From assembly GCA_038503035.1 (NCBI GenBank), contig JAVSML010000048.1, positions 248,001 through 312,000 on the forward strand: a stretch of 64,000 nucleotides of DNA, read 5' to 3'. A program made the position numbers and the translations under genes. Under the pieces are notes generated by a model. The model was not told where the DNA came from and searched no databases. It saw nothing but the letters and a program-made list of their open reading frames with translations. Source of the DNA: Crocodylus rhombifer. Lineage: Eukaryota; Chordata; Crocodylia; Crocodylidae. Positions 51,934-63,930 of this stretch are shown here, piece by piece; the first letter of the stretch is position 1; each line of letters opens with the position of its first letter.

Positions 51934-52270
51934 AATAGGTGCTCAGTTCCTGGCCTGCAGGCCAGATTCAGCATCCGGTGCCGTGTCATTTAGCCTGCAG
52001 GACTCGCAGTGGATCCATGAGGAGACCCATGGACTGGACTGTGGCCCTGCATGCTAGATTGGGCACATAGGGCAGCACAGGATCTAATCTTAATGCCACA
52101 GGCTCAATCCCAGCAAGCAGGAGCAGTGCAGTTCCCAGGGCCTGATCCTGCCCATGGGAGCAGTCTGGGGCCTTGGGGCCTGATCCCAGCACATGAAGTA
52201 TGACTCAGCCCGTGGATTGGCTGCATGCATACTACTCATGGGGCCAAAAGGTTGAGTGCCCTTGGCCTAT
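51934..52270. mobile_element. hAT-like non-autonomous element
   Basis: The copy opens near TAGGTGCTCAGTTCCTGGCC and closes with GGCCAAAAGGTTGAGTGCCC..TTGGCCTA. The reverse complement of the right end resembles the left end, as in Charlie-type hAT ends. It is GC-richer than its surroundings and has no transposase. Confidence 0.5.
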
Positions 52271-55140
52271 GAGGTTTGGTCTGTTCTGTATACCTTGAAT
52301 GAACCCCCGTTTAGAGTGGGGGTTCATACTGGATTCAATTCATAGTTGTTATAATTAAAAAAAAAAAATCCATCATTTGAGTCAGTAATGGAGCTTTTTT
52401 ACTTAGCCTAGTTTTGAAAATGTACTCTTAGTCTAAAATTCTGCTTTTGAGTCTGTCTGCCATTTTGCATAATCCTCATTATAGTAAAAGATGGATCATA
52501 TTTAACACTAATTTTCATTGTTCTTTGCTTATGGTATACTTAGAGACTTTAGTTGTCACTGGGGACAGTAACTTTCTTGATGAGATGCATAAGTTTTAAC
52601 GTCTGCATATTGTAAATTGGAGTCAAGTATGGAAGGAAACAGTTGTTTATAAACTGAACCATAGCTTAAGAAAAACCTGTGTCAGATATGCACTTGCAGT
52701 AACAAAAGTGCATATAGGACAGCACGTCCAGTCCTGTGTGCATCTGCACACATACATAGAGAATGTACATGTAGAACATATGTACTCTGCAAGCAGATTT
52801 TACATGTGTGTTGTCCTGACTCTGCTAAATAAACTCAGTATCTAGTTTTGAATCTGATTTCACTGATGTACAAGAACCTGATTATCACTGATGGAAACCA
52901 ATAGTCACATGTGTAATTTTGTAAAAGGTTTAAAAGGTTAGAAATGTTGTCCATAATCTTTGCAGTATGATAATGTATCTTTCTCATATAAACCAGGTAT
53001 ATATGAGTGATACGGTCAACCATTTCTGTGCACTTTGGCATTTATGAATATTAATATTTTTAAAAATACCTGTGAGTGTGCATGTGTGTATGTAAAAACT
53101 ACCCAATTGATTCTGTAAACAGGAATGTTGCTTTTCTGTATGACAAACTTTTCATATAATGTTAATAATACTGTAGCTCACACACATTCAGAATCACGGA
53201 ATATTGACTTAAATAAAATTGGTGGTCAATAATCTGTGACAATTTAGGTGTCTAACTGCTCACCTGAAAAAAGAAGAGGGATATTTGGCTAATAATGTTC
53301 ATATTATTTACTATAAACATCATTTTAAATATGTAAACACTGAGTAGCTGAATGGCATTGCAGAAATGGAGTATGTTTAAAAAGTTGTCATTTCATCTTT
53401 GCTCATATCATTGTTCCTCAAAAGTGACTAAACAGAAGCCAACTGTTTTGAGAGCTGAATGGACAGTGTGTGGAATGCACTTTGAGGAAATACTCTGATA
53501 TGAAAGGTTTTGTTGTTTTTGTTTTTTTTTATAAACTATGTCAAAATAAGGCTTTGTCTGCACAGATCACACAAAATAGACCAGTCTAACTACTGGAAAC
53601 CGAAATTTGCAAGCAGCCTTTGAAGTTTGTTGCATCTTGCTTCTGGTAAGGATTTAAATTTCTTTATCAAGCAATACAAAATGAATTCAAATTCAACTAG
53701 AATCATTGACTAGTTTGTTGCCAAGATGCAAAAACCTGTTAGGGACCAGAATATTCTTTTGTTTTATTATTATTTTTTTTAATCCTTACAGAATGTCTGT
53801 TTATTCAAAATTATGTAACAGAGTATGATCCCTCCTTCAATTTCTGTTCCAAAGGAAAGATTTCAGATGACCTTCTGCTAAAGATTAAACCCGTTTCCTT
53901 TTTGGATCTGGGTTCATAGAATTTTTAGCATGAGCTTATTTTAGGAATAGGATGGGGTTTAGAAGTTCAAATTAAATGTCTCCAAGAATAGAGTTGAGGG
54001 GCTCATCTCAATGTGATAGAAATGCACTGCTCTGATTTGGCATGCATTATAAACTACGGGAAAAATTCTTCAGGTGCAGACAAATCTTTACTGAACATAA
54101 TGCCATGTTGGAATATAGGTTCAGTCTTGCAGCAATACAGTTAGTGTGAGGTGTTTCATTTTGGTTGTGAAACTTAGGATGGAAATACTTTAAGTGAAGA
54201 AACACTGAGCAGCCTTTGTCTGTAAATTCTACACGTATGTAATATGGATTCTATCAGGGCTTGATGCTAAACATAGTGATACTGTGTACTTGGAACCAGA
54301 TTTTTTCCTGACATGCATACGCTGTGGCTTTCATTTGAAGCTAATGCATTGTGCATACCTGTATCCAAGTGCAAAATCTGGACTTCAGTTAAGTTCTCAT
54401 AGCTGAATTCCTGATTTTTAGAAATTTCATTTTTTTTTCCACCATGAACATCCATCAGTTCATTTTAACATTGAGGTAGGGCAGAAATAAACATATTCAG
54501 GTTCATTATCTTAAATGTGTATTATTTTAGATTGTCCTTCACATGATTAGTAGAGCTGTTTTAAGTAAACTTTAATAACACAGAACTGTTAACTCACTTT
54601 GCACGCTAAAAACATCAGGAGCTAAGCAATGTTAGCATTTTTAAGCAAGCCATCTTTTCTCGTAATATTTGCATTTGAGAAAAGCGGAAGTGCAACAACC
54701 ACCCATTTCATGTATGTTCTAAAAAATGATCACATTTATTTTTGTAGCTAAAATTCTAGTTGTGGGTTTCGACCCGCAGACTTGCTGTTTGGACATAGAA
54801 ATATATCTGGGTCTAGTATTTCAATCAGTATATGTATTTAAAAAAAAGATTAGGTATAAAGTTAAAACAATAAAATGTACTCTTTGGAGCTTTGTTACCA
54901 AAAATATGGCAAATTATTTTGGTCCTAAAAGCAGAATATAGAAAATGCATTTACTATTTAAGTTTTTACTCTTTTATGCTGCTGCTTAGTTTTTGATAAG
55001 GTGCTTGCAATTTTGCACAATGAAATAATAAATTCTTTTAATTGCTGTTTTGAAGCACTTTAGGATTCTTCTAAAACACAACCATGATGTTCTGTTTTTA
55101 CATTGTTTTACATAATAAAGTTGTTTAACGTGTTTTAAAT

Positions 55141-58100
55141 CTTAATGTTTGTGACCCTACAATTTAAGATTGAATCAGCATGTCACACTTTAAATATAAA
55201 AATATTTTCAGAGATTTAAATTTTTGGATGTTTTATGGGCTAAAACTTAATATGCTTTCAAATAACAGTTGGGAAGCATCTTTCCCCTAAATGTATCTAA
55301 AACAGTTAGATTAGCATTGTGTTTGCTTATAGATTGTAGAGTTGCTTGGTTCTAATATCAGGATCAGTGAAAAACATCAGGTCCTTGTATTGAAACCAGA
55401 ATTTGTTATTGATCCATAACTATTCTTCAGAAATTAGTTCTTGCTATTTAGTATTTAAATTACGCTAATGCTCTGACACCCCCGCCAGTATTGGGGTTTC
55501 ATATGAGAGCTGCTCTACAAACACGTTAACAAGTCAGTTCCTGCTCCACAGAGATTAATTAGTCGTTAGGCCCTGATTCCTCCAGTGGGCTATTCACACG
55601 TGCGCACACACGTGCACACGTTTACAGGATCAGGCCCTTAGTACAGCACTTCATCTTGTGTAACGTAACAAAAGCAGGGAACAATTTGATCAAACTAGAG
55701 CCTTATTTACTGTTCAAACATAGCCTGCTCATGGCAGGCTAGCTGAAGCTTTGATGTTTTGAATAATGACATTGACTAATAACACTGTGCCACACTCACT
55801 GCTGTCTTCTACGAAATAATTGGTAATTTTTAAAAAGCGAGTGCACAATTTTTTTATGAATTTCAGATGCTTAGATTGGTGCTAATTTTTTAAAGGAAAA
55901 TTGGAAGGCAATTAGCAATATGGTTGTCAGTTTTGATATGTATATTTTTTTAAATGGCTGGCAGCTTAAACCTTGTAAGATGGCTAATGTGCATTTTCAA
56001 TGTTTTCAAACAAAAAATTCATATAAATTCTTACAGTATGCTTAAAATTTCCATGGTAGGTTACTGCTTCTTTGGAGCCATTAGTTTACTGGGTAAATAA
56101 AATCCCTTTAAAAAGTCCCCCAAGAACCTAGCAATACATAACATTTTTTTTCTTTGAAAGGCCAACATTACATTACATGATGGTAGATCTGCCGATCTCA
56201 TGTAAGTGAGATGTTTAAATAAATAACATACACTTACCACAATATGATTTGCTGTATACAGCAAACCCTTTCTGGTCCATAGAATAAATATTAAGGATTT
56301 TACAGGCTTCCTAGAATAATTTTTGTTCAGGAAAGATATCAATTAAATATAATATAGTGACTAAATGGTTTTTAACACAAACCACTGAGTCCAGAGAAAC
56401 TCATTTATCATAATGTTTTTCTGTAAGTTGTGCCATTATAGAAAATGACAGATACTCCTCAACATGAGTTGATGGTGGAATATCCGCCTTAACAGAATTT
56501 CATGGATTTTTCTAGTTTGTCACAACTTTTTTAATCTTGTTTGAGTTTTGCTTAATTTGAGTAGGTGTAATTTTCATGAGACTGCTGTCTGTCAGGTGTT
56601 TAATGTGTAGATGTTTTAACTTTGCCTAATCATATTTTAAAACCTCTTAAATTCTTTAGGATTTTTTTTTCAAAAGCTTACAGTTTTTTTAAGTGTTCAC
56701 TTCCTCCAAAGTGTGTTTTATGCCCTTCCCATCATTTGTTTTTACCAAATATCACAAAAAATAGCATCAAGCCCTAGCACATTGTTGTTCAGAGTTTATG
56801 GCCTTTAATTTAATTACAATATGGTATGTGATTTCAGAAGAAATGTGTTTTTGAAGTCTGACTATATAGATACATAAAGTGGCCTATTTTGCCTACTAAA
56901 CTAGGCTTTGATTGCCATATTTCATTCTTGATGCTTGTGCAATAGGAAAATGTTCCGTGTAATGGCAGTGGCTATTTTGTCTGATGCTGGACTTTGATTT
57001 CAAGAAGATTAGAAGGTTTGTGTCTTTTTTACAGACGGGAGTCGTGCTTTCTTGTTCTCCAGCTGATTCAAGGAAGCTAGAATTCAAGGAAGGATTTTCA
57101 TAAGGAATGTTGTCAGTAGCTAACTCTGAAGTGCTAGCTATATCTTCATCTAAAATTTGGTTTTCTAAGTTTCTTTTCTTTCCAGAAGTCTTATCTTAAA
57201 ACATCTTAAAGCCACTGTAAAATTTCAAATAAATATGTGAACTTACAGTATGTGAGAAGTCTTTTTCATTTACTCAAAGTGACATCTTTGTCTAATGCTT
57301 CCCATCTTTGACACCCCAACATAAAAGTGCAACCTCAGAGTAAAAAGAGTATGCGCATCCAGTGATATTGAATCATAAGGTGTTTTCGCTCTCAGTTAGC
57401 TAGTAGTCACAAACACTCAAAAGGGAAATGAATAGGGTGAGATCAAAGTGAAAGAGATTTTTAGAAAGAAATTCCTCATACGTATTTTTTTCTGATCAGC
57501 TGGAGCACCCTGACACAACAGCAGCCAGCGGTGCTGCCAACGACTGGAGCATGCACGCTGAATTTTTTTTTTTTCAATAGAGGAAAGTGAGCAGTGCCCT
57601 GTTCGTTGGGCACGACTGAGAACACTGGCTTCTCACGTTTGGACTGGATTGGACAACATATTTTGTGCTCATGGAGAAGGGCCTGCAGTGCTTTTGATTC
57701 ACTGGGTGAAGTTTTGACTATAGAGGGAGATATGTGAATTGAGCAAAGCAGGCTATAGCCATCATGGAGAGTGAAGCAAAGCTTTTGCAAGATGTTCTGC
57801 ACTGGCAGCTTACACCTGATCTCAGCTGGATTGTCCAAGAAGAAAGAACACCACCTACCTGAAACTGTCCCAGTTTACAGAGCCCATCCAGCTGACAATT
57901 TGACCTCTGCTTCCAAAGAAAAATCTTGTTTGTTGGTTTATTTTAAAGTATTTTGGTTGTCACAGCCTCTCCATTATGCCCCGTGAGGAGTGGTGACAAC
58001 CCACACCCCATGGCGTTCAGTGCATATAATAACATGTCTTCTAGCGTGAGGCAGCAGATGAATGGTGCAGTGACTCAATCTATTTGCACCTCTACCAAAC

Positions 58101-59828
58101 ATCTTGTACGTGTTAAAAATAAAACTTGATCTAATATATGAGTAAGTCAAGGAAGACCTTGTGTTTAGTTCGTTTCTTTTTAAACCGTTAATGGCATGAT
58201 CAGGTTGAACCTGTTTTCTTGTTACCAAAACCCTCAGATCAATTGCCATAAGATTTGTCCTTGATGTTACCCAAATTTACTGCCTCCATCTATAAATGCT
58301 TCTAACTAAGTTGCACTTTTTTTTCTGCCTTCATAGTAGTACACTTTTTCACTCTGTAACTCCTCAATATGGTTTGTGAAGCTTTCAAAGATATCATCTC
58401 TAGGAGGGAGGAGAAGGATGTTTCAAGAAAAGTGTTGAAGCCTAAAGGACACAATAATGGAAACACTAATGGACGTCGCAGTGACACTTAACTGTGAACA
58501 TCACCCTGCACTCAGTGTGGGTCTGTGTGTAAGTAGGATTGTGGGTTCCAGTGTTCAGCAAAGTATAAGCACACATTTTAGGCCAAACACATAATTCTGT
58601 CACTATTCAGGAAAAAGCTTCAAGTGTGAACAAAATGACATGTTTTGCATAGGGACCATAATGAGCAACTCGGGATCTGTGCTTCTTAAAGTACTTGTCT
58701 GTCAGTAAGAACCGTATTTTCTATTGGTTCAATCTGTACATGGCATAAATTATTTGAGAGCTGGACAGTAGACACCAATAGATGCCTTTGTATTTTACCA
58801 AGTAGGTTAGTTAATTGACTGAATGTATTTTTGTAAATTAAGAAGGAGGCTTGTTTTATATGATCCACATTTCCTTAAGAAAACGGACAACTGATGTTAC
58901 AAAGGGAGAATTTTGTCTCTCTCCACTGTTATCAATTTATCAAAAGGAGGTTGAAGTTTTTTTCCTCCGCTTCTGAATAGAGAATTATATTTGTGTTACG
59001 TGGCTTCAGTGGAGGTGGAGGAATGCAAACAGTGTCTGCACTGCACTATAGGAGTCCAGCTTTGCTGTTATTTGGTAGCTACCATGTGCTTTTGTATTCA
59101 CGTCTCCCTTTTGCCTAAGATGAACAAACAGACAATCACAATGATTATTAGTGTTTATTGATTATACTCAGATAAAACAGGGTCTAAGTTATCTTTGTGT
59201 TCAAGACACGCATTGTATTGATTTATTGTTTTGGTTTTCCATTAGGAAAAAAGAAGTGTTAGAAGTCTTCAGAGACATTAATTTAAATTGATTTTGTTTA
59301 CTCACTAATTAATGATGATTCAAGGAACTGGAGAACCTACTCGCAATTTATAAATGCAGCTATAATAAGGCTGTCTTGTCAGCTACTTCAAAGGGAGACA
59401 AATAGACTGAAATGTCATCAGCTGTTTTCTGCCCTAGCTCAAATGATAAAGATTTTTTTTTTCTATTTAGCGTGGTAGTAACTTTTATTAATGTGCCACC
59501 TTAATTGCAGTTTTGGATTGTCTTGAACACATATAACACGTTTTAAAAAATGAATGTTTTTGGATGAGTAGGCAATTGGAATGGAATTATTTTTAACACT
59601 GACTTTCAAATTGCAATGTACATTGTTGAAAGAGGAAATATTTACTTTGTTGAAAGAGGAGCTAGCATTACTAGCTTATTTATAAAACACTAAGATTGTG
59701 TCATCTCTTGGATAAATAGTTTAATTTGTTACTTTGTATTATCAAACTTATTTTTGCTGTTGGGACCCTCATTGCATTGAAAGGGGAATAATTGTAATCA
59801 AATGTCAACTCTGGTCCCATTTGTTGTT
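55141..59828. other. Spacer between the convergent genes
   Basis: AT-rich sequence with no exon that I recognise. A short inverted repeat (AGGCCCTGATTCC near 55570 and GGATCAGGCCCTT near 55627) is probably the end pair of a small MITE. An inverted AATAAA at 59484-59489 could end the minus-strand gene at about 59.47 kb. Open frames such as 57476-57838 on the minus strand have no supporting evidence. Confidence 0.4.
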
Positions 59829-60066
59829 TTAGAAACTTTGAATAATTTGTTCCGTCTTCTTTACTTCATTTGTTAATTCCCCAAATGTATCGAAGAACTC
59901 CTCCATCTCCTGCTGGAGCATTTCATTTCTTTTCTCTGCATCTTCCCTGGCTCTCTCTGCATTTCGCATTTTAATCTCCACCAGACTGTACCATTTCCGT
60001 TGCTGCCTCAGTTTTGAATGAAGATCCTTAATCTCCAACTGCAGCTCTTTGTTCCGCTGCTCCAAA
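59829..60066 (-). CDS. ARHGAP-like terminal exon, coiled coil
   Basis: The acceptor is TTTCAAACAG (minus strand) and the stop TAA is at 59831-59829. The exon encodes LEQRNKELQLEIKDLHSKLR, then VEIKMRNAERAREDAEKRNE and FFDTFGELTNEVKKTEQIIQ ending SF. A heptad pattern runs through most of it. The first base completes a Ser codon from the preceding exon. Confidence 0.88.
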
Positions 60067-62410
60067 CTGTTTGAAAGACAGACATTGTAATTTAGAGTAC
60101 TCTTTTCCTGTCTCTCTTTCCTGATAAAGCCATTTTTTAAAACCAGCTTTCAGCACGTGGTACTATAAATAGAAGTACGGGGAGAGGCACTTAGTGTCTC
60201 CAAAGAAGGCTGTCTTATATCACCCTTCAATGCCTTGCTAATGTTCTTTCCCATTCAGACAGGTCATCGTTCTCATGATCTGTCCTGTTTCTGCGGCCCA
60301 GGGCATTAATGTTCTGCTCCCAAGTTGTGTGTCCGTTTCGTTTTGAAAGATAAATGACGTTCTCACTTTTGTATTCTAATCCTCGTATGTCCTGAGGAAT
60401 GACATAAAAAGCACTCGCATACATCACCAACATGAGCGGCTCAAATTCTTGAATTTATACCACAAATGCCATTCCACTAATAGAAGTTGTCAGGGAGGGG
60501 TTATAAGGCAGACTACATTTTTCACAAAGAGCTTATATACAAACCACTCTACAGCAGATTGCAGTGGAACACAAGTAGTCAAGCCCCTAGCATGCCCTGT
60601 CTGTCTAAGGCTGAAAAAAATACTTTGGAAATACCTAGAAACTAAAATGTATTTTTCAGATTTTTAGGTGTTTAACCATGCAGCCTTTCTGCTACTTTAA
60701 GCTCTGCTGTTTTTTGTGTTTTCTGCTATTCATATAGATGGAAACCACAATGTTTAGCATGTGAGGCTTCTGCAGTTGAATACTAGCGGTCTATCCGTTT
60801 AACAGCAATTCAGCAGTTTCAAGGAGAGCGAATGGGAATATCAGTTTGAAACTGTAAGGAAGATTTTTGGCAAAACATAATTATGATTAAAAAATGAGAA
60901 ACAGGTCCCTTATTTTCCCACCGATCCCTTACTTCATCTGTAAATTACACAACTTAAATGCTTATATATGCAAGGCCTGTAACATTCATCCAAGCTGTCC
61001 TCTTTTTTTAATTGTTATAATAAACCAGGGCACAAAACAGGGCAACATTTTCTATCTTTTAACTGCTACTAGTTCTGTCTTTGGGTTGTCCTTTTGGAGC
61101 AGGCAGGAAATTCAGTAAGAAGGAATAAATGAAGAGCTCCTTAAAAAGTGGGACTGGCCTGTGTAAATCAGAAACATCCAAAAAATCTTCAGTGTTGAGC
61201 CGCTTATACCTGTTCTCTTAACTTTGAGGGCACATGCATTTCCCCATTTGCAGTTTATTAAAACGAATATGCGATTTGGGTAACGGACTGCCTGACATCC
61301 TAGATACAAAATGCTCCCTTATTCTAACTATTGTATGTTAGCAGACAAGCACTATTATTTAGTTGCCTACATATGGAACTGGGAGCCGGGAGCTGCTGTG
61401 TTCTAGTGTCAGGTGTGTCTTCGACACACAAAACAGTCTAGCGCAAATCGTTTCCTTATTCAGTTTCCATGCCTGAAAATTGAGGACCGTTCTTGCCAGC
61501 CTCTTTGGGCTACTATGGAGATTGTATTAAGCACTTTGTCAGTGCTTAATATTAGTAGTAGTCCTAAATCAGCAGGTCTCTTCCCAAAGTACTGTGCCTA
61601 CCACCACTGAGAGAGACAGCAAAAAATCCACAGTAGACTTCACAGTTTTTCAGACAAAGTACAAATGTTTTGAAACTTTTAATCTGCTCTACCGATAGTG
61701 GTTTCTGTTAACTTTAAATAAAGGACATTAAAATAACCCTTGTGGTGCTGAGTCAAACCCTGCTCCCTGGTAAATACTGGATACTGAAGTGAGAAACATT
61801 CACAGTGAAACTTATGGACCATCGTTGTGTCTATTAATTCCAGTAGTTTGAAGGACACTAGGCAGGTATCTGGAGTGCTAGGCAATGTACAAATGAGCAG
61901 GTAGTCCTCCCCCTGAAAAGCTCATGATATTAAGAATCGTTACCTTGTAATTTTAGATTCATAGTCTGTCTTCTGTCTGGACATCTGCTTCTTTAGTTTG
62001 GCAAAGTGATGCTGCAGTGAGGATGAATTTGCTGAAAAATCATCGGCAGGGAAAGAGATGTCACCTCTGTTGTCCATGGGGGTATATCCCAAGTTTTCCT
62101 GGAGCCCTAAAACACTGGCTGTGGCTGTGTTAGTTTCTTGAGACTCTTCCAGGCAGGTAGGCCTAACTAAATACCTTGAAGCTGGATTTTCTTCGAACAT
62201 AATTTCACACAAGGAGCGAGTCCAAGAAACCCGGCCAGTGCTATTCATGCCCTAAGAGTTTTGCAGAAGAGCCTGTTCTGTTTCTGTTATATAAGAGAAC
62301 TTGTTTTCTTGCATCTGCTTCTCTCTTACCCTGGACTGTGAGAGTTTTCGTCCTCGCCACAGCTGTTTGAAGCTTTTCAAATACTTGGAAATAGTCCATT
62401 TTGTTGGAGC
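59829..62410 (-). CDS. ARHGAP22/24/25-family Rho GTPase-activating protein (C-terminal exons only)
   Basis: Family members carry an N-terminal PH domain, a RhoGAP domain and a C-terminal coiled coil. They act on Rac/Cdc42-type GTPases, and ARHGAP24 (FilGAP) binds filamin. Only the tail is in the window: exons 60066-59829 and 62251-61944, and probably 62410-62330. Phases fit (2+1 at the last junction, 0-0 at the upstream one). The coiled-coil text VEIKMRNAERAREDAEKRNE then EMEEFFDTFGELT is the family hallmark, closest in memory to ARHGAP24. The gene is convergent with MAPK9. The named mammalian members sit elsewhere (ARHGAP22 by MAPK8, ARHGAP24 by MAPK10, ARHGAP25 near GFPT1), so I give no symbol. 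Confidence 0.8.
61944..62251 (-). CDS. ARHGAP-like penultimate exon
   Basis: The acceptor is AACTCTTAG and the donor is AAG|GTAACG. The exon reads GMNSTGRVSWTRSLCEIMFE, a low-complexity acidic/Ser stretch, then QHHFAKLKKQMSRQKTDYES KIT, the start of the coiled coil. It ends with two bases of a codon, matching the next exon. An in-frame TAG just upstream shows the exon cannot extend further. Confidence 0.75.
62330..62410 (-). CDS. Possible ARHGAP-like small exon
   Basis: An 81-nt segment, phase 0 at both ends, with donor AGG|GTAAGA and a weak acceptor ATCCAG. It would read APTKWTISKYLKSFKQLWRG RKLSQSR and join in frame to the next exon over a 78-bp intron. The frame, donor and basic Trp-rich text support it. 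The short intron and poor acceptor do not. Confidence 0.45.
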
Positions 62411-63850
62411 CTGGATCTTGTTTCACTCTCCAGTTCTGTTTTTATATGGAATGGGTGATGCCTAATGTTGGTGTGCCAGTCTACTGTGTACTGGCATTGT
62501 GGGGGCTTCTTCCTAGTCCCGGGAGCCACCACCTCTCTACTACCATGCGTCTTTTCAGTACAGTTTGACTGACATTTGGGACCAAGTCCATGGTTTTATT
62601 AGTTACTGTCTTCTCTGAAAGATTTTCTGCGGTGGTAGCCATGGCAATTAGTCATTCAGGATAGAAGATAACTAGTGAATATTCTCCAAGTACAAGGCTC
62701 TTTGTGTTTCACTTTGCACAGATTATGGAAGAGACACATTAAATCTGTTTTGGATGCACTATATGTAGCCAGTCTGGCGTGAGAAAAATTGCATGAATGG
62801 AAAAGAGCTTGCTGTGCTCTCTTATCATTACTGACATCAGCTGTTGCACATTTTAAAGGAAGCAGAGGGCAACAGTTAAAATGAAGCTATCCAGTTTCTT
62901 CCACGCTTTTGTTTCAAGGACAAGAACTTGGAGGTTAAGGAGATAAGGGGCTCTTTTTTTTTTTTTTTAAATCTATGTACACTTAAGTTCTTGCTGGAAA
63001 AATTAATTGATATGGATAACTAGAAATATGTGTTTATTTTAGTTGCCTCTCTTCAAGTAAGTAAAACAGCTTCCTATTACAGATTACCAGAAATAATGAG
63101 TACAGCAAATTAAAGAGTAAGACTACCTAGTAATTATAGTTAAAATATATTTGTTAAAATGCACAAAAGCAGGTTAAAAATTATTGGGAAAGTCTTTTCC
63201 TTAACACTGGTACAAGAAACAATACAGCTGGCACGCGGTTCAACTACATTTCTGTGTGTGTTCTGATTTTCTTGCAGAAATGTAACCTGTCCATCCTTAG
63301 TGCTTCTTTCTAATAATTTTATTATCATAACTGTCCACCAGGCTCAGAGCTTGCGTTTTAAAATCCTTATGAAAATAATGCACGCACACAGTAAGGACTA
63401 CCCCCCATGCTTTAAAAAAATCTTGCGGGCCTTTTAGGAGCCTCTCCCTAAGTAGATTAGACTCCTGTTTCACTGCCTTGCTTTTAATAAGGATCTGACA
63501 AATGGGCTGTCTTCAGATGTCTAGGCCCTTCTGGTTGGTTTGGCCTGGCTTGGTGGGATTTGAATACAATTCCCGGACCCCAGTGGGACAGATTTCTGAA
63601 TTCACAAGTTTTGCTTTGAGAGATCCCCATTCACTTAAATGAATAACATGCTATTATTCATCCTGTTATACTCACAGCTGTGAGAGGTGCCTTGCAAAAA
63701 ACATGGAAAGGCCATAGGAGTTCTTGAAAGCTTTACCTGAAGCCTCCTCTGTAGGAAGGGACCCCTCGGACTTGAACAAGTAGATTGAATGTTCAGTAAA
63801 TCTGAAGAAGAGGTTTATAAGAACAATCAAGATGAAGACTAAGGTTATGT
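62411..63850. other. Intronic sequence of the ARHGAP-like gene (presumed)
   Basis: No RhoGAP or PH exon was recognised here. The sequence is AT-rich with a poly-T run near 62954. The 62-codon minus-strand frame at 63140-63328 lacks flanking splice sites that I can support. Confidence 0.4.
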
Positions 63851-63851
63851 A

Positions 63852-63930
63852 CACACGTACTAACTTTCTGACAGTTAAGCTGGCGTAACTTTTTAAAGTC
63901 AACTTAACTGTCAGAGCGTACGCACGTAGT
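63852..63930. repeat. Small palindromic MITE remnant
   Basis: ACGTACTAACTTTCTGACAG at about 63857 is mirrored by CTGTCAGAGCGTACGCACGT at about 63910-63929, around a short AT spacer. The CR1 tail starts directly after it. Confidence 0.55.

Larger units (their letters stand above)
49062..55140 (+). other. MAPK9: MAPK9 3' UTR and adjacent spacer
   Basis: This is AT-rich sequence with no coding signal. Candidate poly(A) signals AATAAA lie at about 52828, 53212 and 54486, and in a cluster between 54869 and 55120. The mRNA could end at about 52.85 kb or near 55.13 kb. If the distal signals are used, the UTR includes a hAT-like repeat at 51934-52270. It also contains a 42-bp tandem duplication at 50789-50870 and poly-T runs near 50270 and 51440. 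Confidence 0.5.

Noticed and set aside
57476..57838. 120-codon minus-strand frame between the convergent genes
   Set aside because: No family motif, no splice context, and a low-complexity Lys/Phe run from a poly-T tract.
63140..63328. 62-codon minus-strand frame as a further ARHGAP exon
   Set aside because: No convincing acceptor or donor and no match to PH or RhoGAP motifs.
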